The translations under genes were made by a program, and so were the position numbers. A model generated the notes under the pieces. The model searched no databases and had not been told where the DNA came from. It worked only from the letters and a program-made list of their open reading frames with translations. Below are positions 33,270 to 33,351 of a DNA stretch of 33,351 nucleotides, in pieces. Origin of the DNA: Acidobacteriota bacterium (GTDB lineage: Bacteria; Acidobacteriota; Blastocatellia; Pyrinomonadales; Pyrinomonadaceae). Each line of letters opens with the position of its first letter. The stretch's first letter is position 1. Location of the stretch: NCBI GenBank assembly GCA_018269075.1, contig JAFDVJ010000115.1:1-33351 (forward strand), given 5' to 3'.

Positions 33270-33339
33270 CCCCTCCTTACCAAGGAGGGGTGGCGCGCCA
33301 GCGCCGGGGTGGTTAGCTCGCGTACAGACAACCACCCCG
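33270..33339. repeat. Dyad repeat element, possibly continuing past the window
   Basis: CCCCTCCTT (33270-33278) pairs with AAGGAGGGG (33282-33290), and CGGGGTGGTT (33305-33314) pairs with AACCACCCCG (33330-33339). Tandem stem-loops of this kind are typical of dispersed intergenic repeats. The window ends before the second part can be seen. Confidence 0.6.
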
Positions 33340-33351
33340 CCCTGCGGGCAC

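Larger units (their letters stand above)
33004..33351. other. Repeat-rich intergenic end of the window
   Basis: This stretch has no gene I can support. It holds an ATTTCGG heptamer array (33068-33095), a weak GATAAGC pair near 33188-33202, and a GC-rich dyad element from 33270 onward that runs into the window edge. Confidence 0.5.

Overview
The window looks like a GC-rich Gram-negative chromosome carrying a prophage-type tail module. The host proteins resemble those of Acidobacteriota, probably class Blastocatellia. That placement is an inference from a cysteine-rich/CarboxypepD_reg membrane protein, Pro-Thr repeat secreted proteins, envelope-spanning efflux systems and dispersed heptanucleotide repeats; no rRNA or tRNA gene is present to confirm it.

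Layout. (1) 1-1380 is AT-rich, unlike the rest. It holds a minus-strand DUF262/GmrSD-N-type gene cut by the window edge and about 450 bases of mostly empty DNA. (2) 1381-14627 is a plus-strand siphovirus-like block with tightly overlapping genes. In order: a decoration-like protein, a small acidic protein, gp10-like and gp6-like connectors, a possible tail terminator, a tail tube protein with an inserted domain, tail-assembly chaperones joined by a well-formed -1 frameshift signal, a tape measure, minor tail proteins, a fibre-like protein, a lectin-fold protein and a tail hub. An AT-rich cargo (moron) gene and one more structural gene follow. No terminase, portal, capsid protease, lysis gene or integrase is visible, so the block is either the right part of a prophage whose head genes lie to the left, or a remnant or tail-derived element. 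It ends at a strong terminator (14803-14850). (3) 14851-19900 holds small host genes: an unknown protein, a free-standing Hint (intein-like) protein, a bacteriohemerythrin, a Pro-Thr repeat secreted protein, a PilZ protein, a CarboxypepD_reg membrane protein, a SHOCT protein and a DUF883-like protein. They are separated by conspicuous hairpins and repeats. (4) 19905-31517 is an efflux island. TetR-1, an RND adaptor and an RND pump are followed by TetR-2, a DevC/DevA/DevB-like ABC exporter, a four-helix membrane protein and a TolC-type outer-membrane channel. (5) 31783-33351 holds a small secreted beta-rich protein, an MBL-fold hydrolase and repeat DNA.

How the genes fit together. Two palindromes suggest the wiring of the efflux island. 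TTAGTAAGCACTTACTTA lies in front of TetR-1 and, nearly identical, in front of the TolC gene almost 10 kb away. TTAACACYGTTAA lies in front of TetR-2 and in front of the ABC operon. The likely scheme is that TetR-1 controls the RND pump and the common outer-membrane channel, while TetR-2 controls the ABC exporter that would use the same channel. In the phage block the clearest observation is the slippery T TTT TTG followed five bases later by a 12-bp hairpin, which would make the longer tail-assembly chaperone. The most unusual genes are the stand-alone Hint protein and the AT-rich cargo gene, which lies between two imperfect 30-base direct repeats.
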